A stretch of 6,720 bases of DNA from Chloroflexia bacterium (lineage in GTDB: Bacteria; Chloroflexota; Chloroflexia; Thermomicrobiales; UBA6265). The notes under the pieces were generated by a model, which ran no database searches, was not told the DNA's origin, and was given only the letters and a program-made list of their open reading frames with translations. Both the position numbers and the translations under genes were made by a program. This document shows positions 5,569 to 6,720 of this stretch, piece by piece (position 1 is the first letter of the stretch; each line of letters opens with the position of its first letter). Where the stretch lies: positions 1-6,720 of the forward strand of contig JACCUV010000183.1 in NCBI GenBank assembly GCA_013698495.1. The letters are read 5' to 3'.

Positions 5569-5928
5569 ATGTTTGCCCCAGTCGTTCCCCAGCCATTTCT
5601 GCGCTGTTGCTTTCAGGACATGAGATGGTGCGCGATCCTCGCTCGACTCGCGGCCGGGGATGCGAACGTCAACGACCTCGCCGAACCCTTCGAGATCAGC
5701 CTTCCGGCCATTTCCAAACACCTTAAGGTGCTGGAGCGGGCCGTGCTCATCACACGCGGCCGTGACGCCCAGTTCCGGCCCTGCCGACTGGAAACGGATT
5801 CACTCAAGGAGGCCTATGACTGGATCGAGCAGTACCGTGAACACTGGGAAGAGCGATTCGACCGGCTTGCCGAATGCCTCAGAGAACTCCAGGACGTAGG
5901 GGAAGACGATGACCACGACCACCAGTAA
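5569..5928 (+). CDS. ArsR-family winged-helix regulator with an atypical N-terminus
   Basis: This 119-residue cytoplasmic DNA-binding regulator belongs to the ArsR subtype encoded next to SRPBCC proteins. From residue 22 the match is strong: AILARLAAGDANVNDLAEPF, then the recognition helix region LPAISKHLKVLERAVLITRG (about 45-64), the wing RDAQFRPCRLE, and the C-terminal dimer helix with DWIEQYREHWEERFDRL. No Cys metal-binding motif is visible in the recognition helix. The usual preceding block, roughly FxALADPTRR, is absent. Residues 1-21 read instead as an unrelated stretch ending QDMRWC, so helix 1-2 is probably disrupted. ATG 5569 gives the family's usual length; GTG 5551 (125 residues) and ATG 5620 are alternatives, and none has a strong Shine-Dalgarno. 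The stop overlaps the next gene by 20 bases, implying coupling. It may be a functional regulator with a divergent N-terminus, or a truncated gene. Confidence 0.75.
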   Translation: MFAPVVPQPFLRCCFQDMRWCAILARLAAGDANVNDLAEPFEISLPAISKHLKVLERAVLITRGRDAQFRPCRLETDSLKEAYDWIEQYREHWEERFDRLAECLRELQDVGEDDDHDHQ

Positions 5929-6394
5929 TTCGAACGCCGAACAGACCCGTGAACTCGTGATCACGCGAACGTTCGACGCCCCGCGAAACCTCGTTTACAA
6001 GGCCTGGACGGATCCGGCGCAGCTGGCGAAGTGGTTTGGACCCAACCAGTTCACCATTCCGGTTTGCGAACTCGACGTCAGACCCGGTGGCGCGATCCTG
6101 ATTCACATAATGGGTCCCGAAGGCGATGTCTATCCCATGAAAGGCGAGTTCCAGGAGGTTGAGCCGCCCGAACGCCTCGTTTTCACCTCGGCTGCCTATG
6201 CGAGCGTGGATGGCCCGCTGCTGCTTGAGGACCGCACCACCGTGACTTTGGCCGAGGACAATGGCAAGACGACACTCACCATGCACGCGGTCGTCACCAA
6301 GGCGACACCCGGGGCCGAAGGCGCGCTGGCCGGCATGGAGCAGGGCTGGAACGAGACCCTCGACAAGCTCGCCGATCACCTGGCGAAGATCTGA
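5909..6394 (+). CDS. SRPBCC / AHSA1-family protein
   Basis: This 161-residue soluble protein has the START/Bet v1-like helix-grip fold of the AHSA1 (activator of Hsp90 ATPase homology 1) family. Such proteins form a hydrophobic ligand cavity, but the ligand is unknown for this ArsR-linked group. Family signatures are complete: VITRTFDAPRNLVYKAWTDP (17-36), LAKWFGP (39-45), LDVRPGG (55-61), GEFQEVEPPERLVFT (79-93) and the closing helix GMEQGWNETLDKLADHLAK (142-160). The first 13 residues are a low-complexity Thr/Ser/Asn lead. The start at 5909 has an AGGGGAAG Shine-Dalgarno a few bases upstream and lies inside the end of the regulator gene. ArsR-SRPBCC pairs are a recurrent arrangement in which the regulator controls its partner. 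The gene looks intact. Confidence 0.92.
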   Translation: MTTTTSNSNAEQTRELVITRTFDAPRNLVYKAWTDPAQLAKWFGPNQFTIPVCELDVRPGGAILIHIMGPEGDVYPMKGEFQEVEPPERLVFTSAAYASVDGPLLLEDRTTVTLAEDNGKTTLTMHAVVTKATPGAEGALAGMEQGWNETLDKLADHLAKI

Positions 6395-6421
6395 CATACG
6401 GACTTCGTGGAAGGACCATCA

Positions 6422-6720
6422 ATGAAGTTCCGCGCCTCAATTTTGCAAAGTGGCCAGAACACGAACGGCATTGACGTGCCGGAGGTGACCGTACCGCTCG
6501 ATTTTGCGGACGCGCTTGACCGGGATCTGGTCGCACGGACGTTCTTCGACGGATTGTCGTACAGCAACAGGCTCCGGCACGTGCTCTCAGTCGAGGGAGC
6601 CAAAACGCCAAAGACCCGGCAACGGCGCATCGACAAGGCGATCGAAAGCCTCCGCGAGGGAAACAGTAGCGCCAACAACGAACGAGTCCAACCTCCGTCG
6701 AAACCGCAATTCACGGGAAG
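6422..6720 (+). CDS. YdeI/OmdA-type protein, DUF1905 core deleted (3' partial)
   Basis: The gene is cut by the window end, with 99 codons visible. The ATG at 6422 has a GGAAGGA Shine-Dalgarno about 5 bases upstream and lies 27 bp after the SRPBCC stop, so it is the third gene of the cassette. Residues 1-21 (MKFRASILQSGQNTNGIDVP, then E) match the start of a DUF1905 domain. Residues 22-80 (VTVPLDFADALDRDL, FFDGLSYSNRLRHVLSVEGA, KTPKTRQRRIDKAIESL) match the OmdA domain (bacteriocin-protection YdeI or OmpD-associated). In relatives about 70 residues separate these blocks, completing the DUF1905 barrel. Here they are joined directly and in frame at codons 19-22. Everything else is well conserved, so the deletion looks recent or tolerated. 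YdeI-type proteins have been linked to antimicrobial-peptide resistance; the biochemical role is unknown. Confidence 0.82.
   Translation, partial: MKFRASILQSGQNTNGIDVPEVTVPLDFADALDRDLVARTFFDGLSYSNRLRHVLSVEGAKTPKTRQRRIDKAIESLREGNSSANNERVQPPSKPQFTG

Overview
The window is high-GC bacterial chromosomal DNA from a free-living organism. The gene families (an alpha-dioxygenase-like heme peroxidase, a ParDE module, an ArsR-SRPBCC-YdeI cassette and a GT-C membrane protein) are common in Chloroflexota of the Thermomicrobia type and in Actinobacteria. That placement is an inference from family content and composition, not a determination. There are no RNA genes, transposases, phage genes or CRISPR arrays.

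Layout. Positions 1-153 show no gene. A type II toxin-antitoxin pair runs leftward: antitoxin parD (428-709), then toxin parE (154-444), overlapping by 17 bases. The toxin reading frame is broken by one in-frame TAA. The pair has its own promoter with a likely autoregulatory inverted repeat at 731-774. Next, also leftward, come three genes in transcription order: a 596-residue heme peroxidase of the fatty-acid alpha-dioxygenase/PGHS superfamily (3513-5303), a metallo-beta-lactamase-fold hydrolase (2636-3352) and a multi-pass GT-C/GT39-like membrane protein (826-2613). The last two are 22 bp apart and look co-transcribed. The 160 bp gap after the peroxidase holds a hairpin or dispersed-repeat-like element.

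A divergent intergenic region (5304-5568) holds two perfect palindromes and a plausible leftward promoter. Rightward from it runs a tight three-gene cassette: an ArsR-family regulator (5569-5928), an SRPBCC/AHSA1-family protein (5909-6394, overlapping by 20 bp) and a YdeI/OmdA-type protein (6422 to beyond the window end). The ArsR regulator probably controls its own cassette and possibly the divergent peroxidase.

The most notable theme is lesions and departures from family consensus. ParE has a single nonsense codon with the rest of the frame intact. The ArsR protein lacks the conserved N-terminal block before its HTH. The YdeI-like protein has lost the core of its DUF1905 domain by an apparent in-frame deletion. 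The peroxidase has Arg where the distal heme His is expected. The MBL protein has HGHRSH instead of HxHxDH. No wholly new system is evident, but these substitutions and junctions deserve checking.
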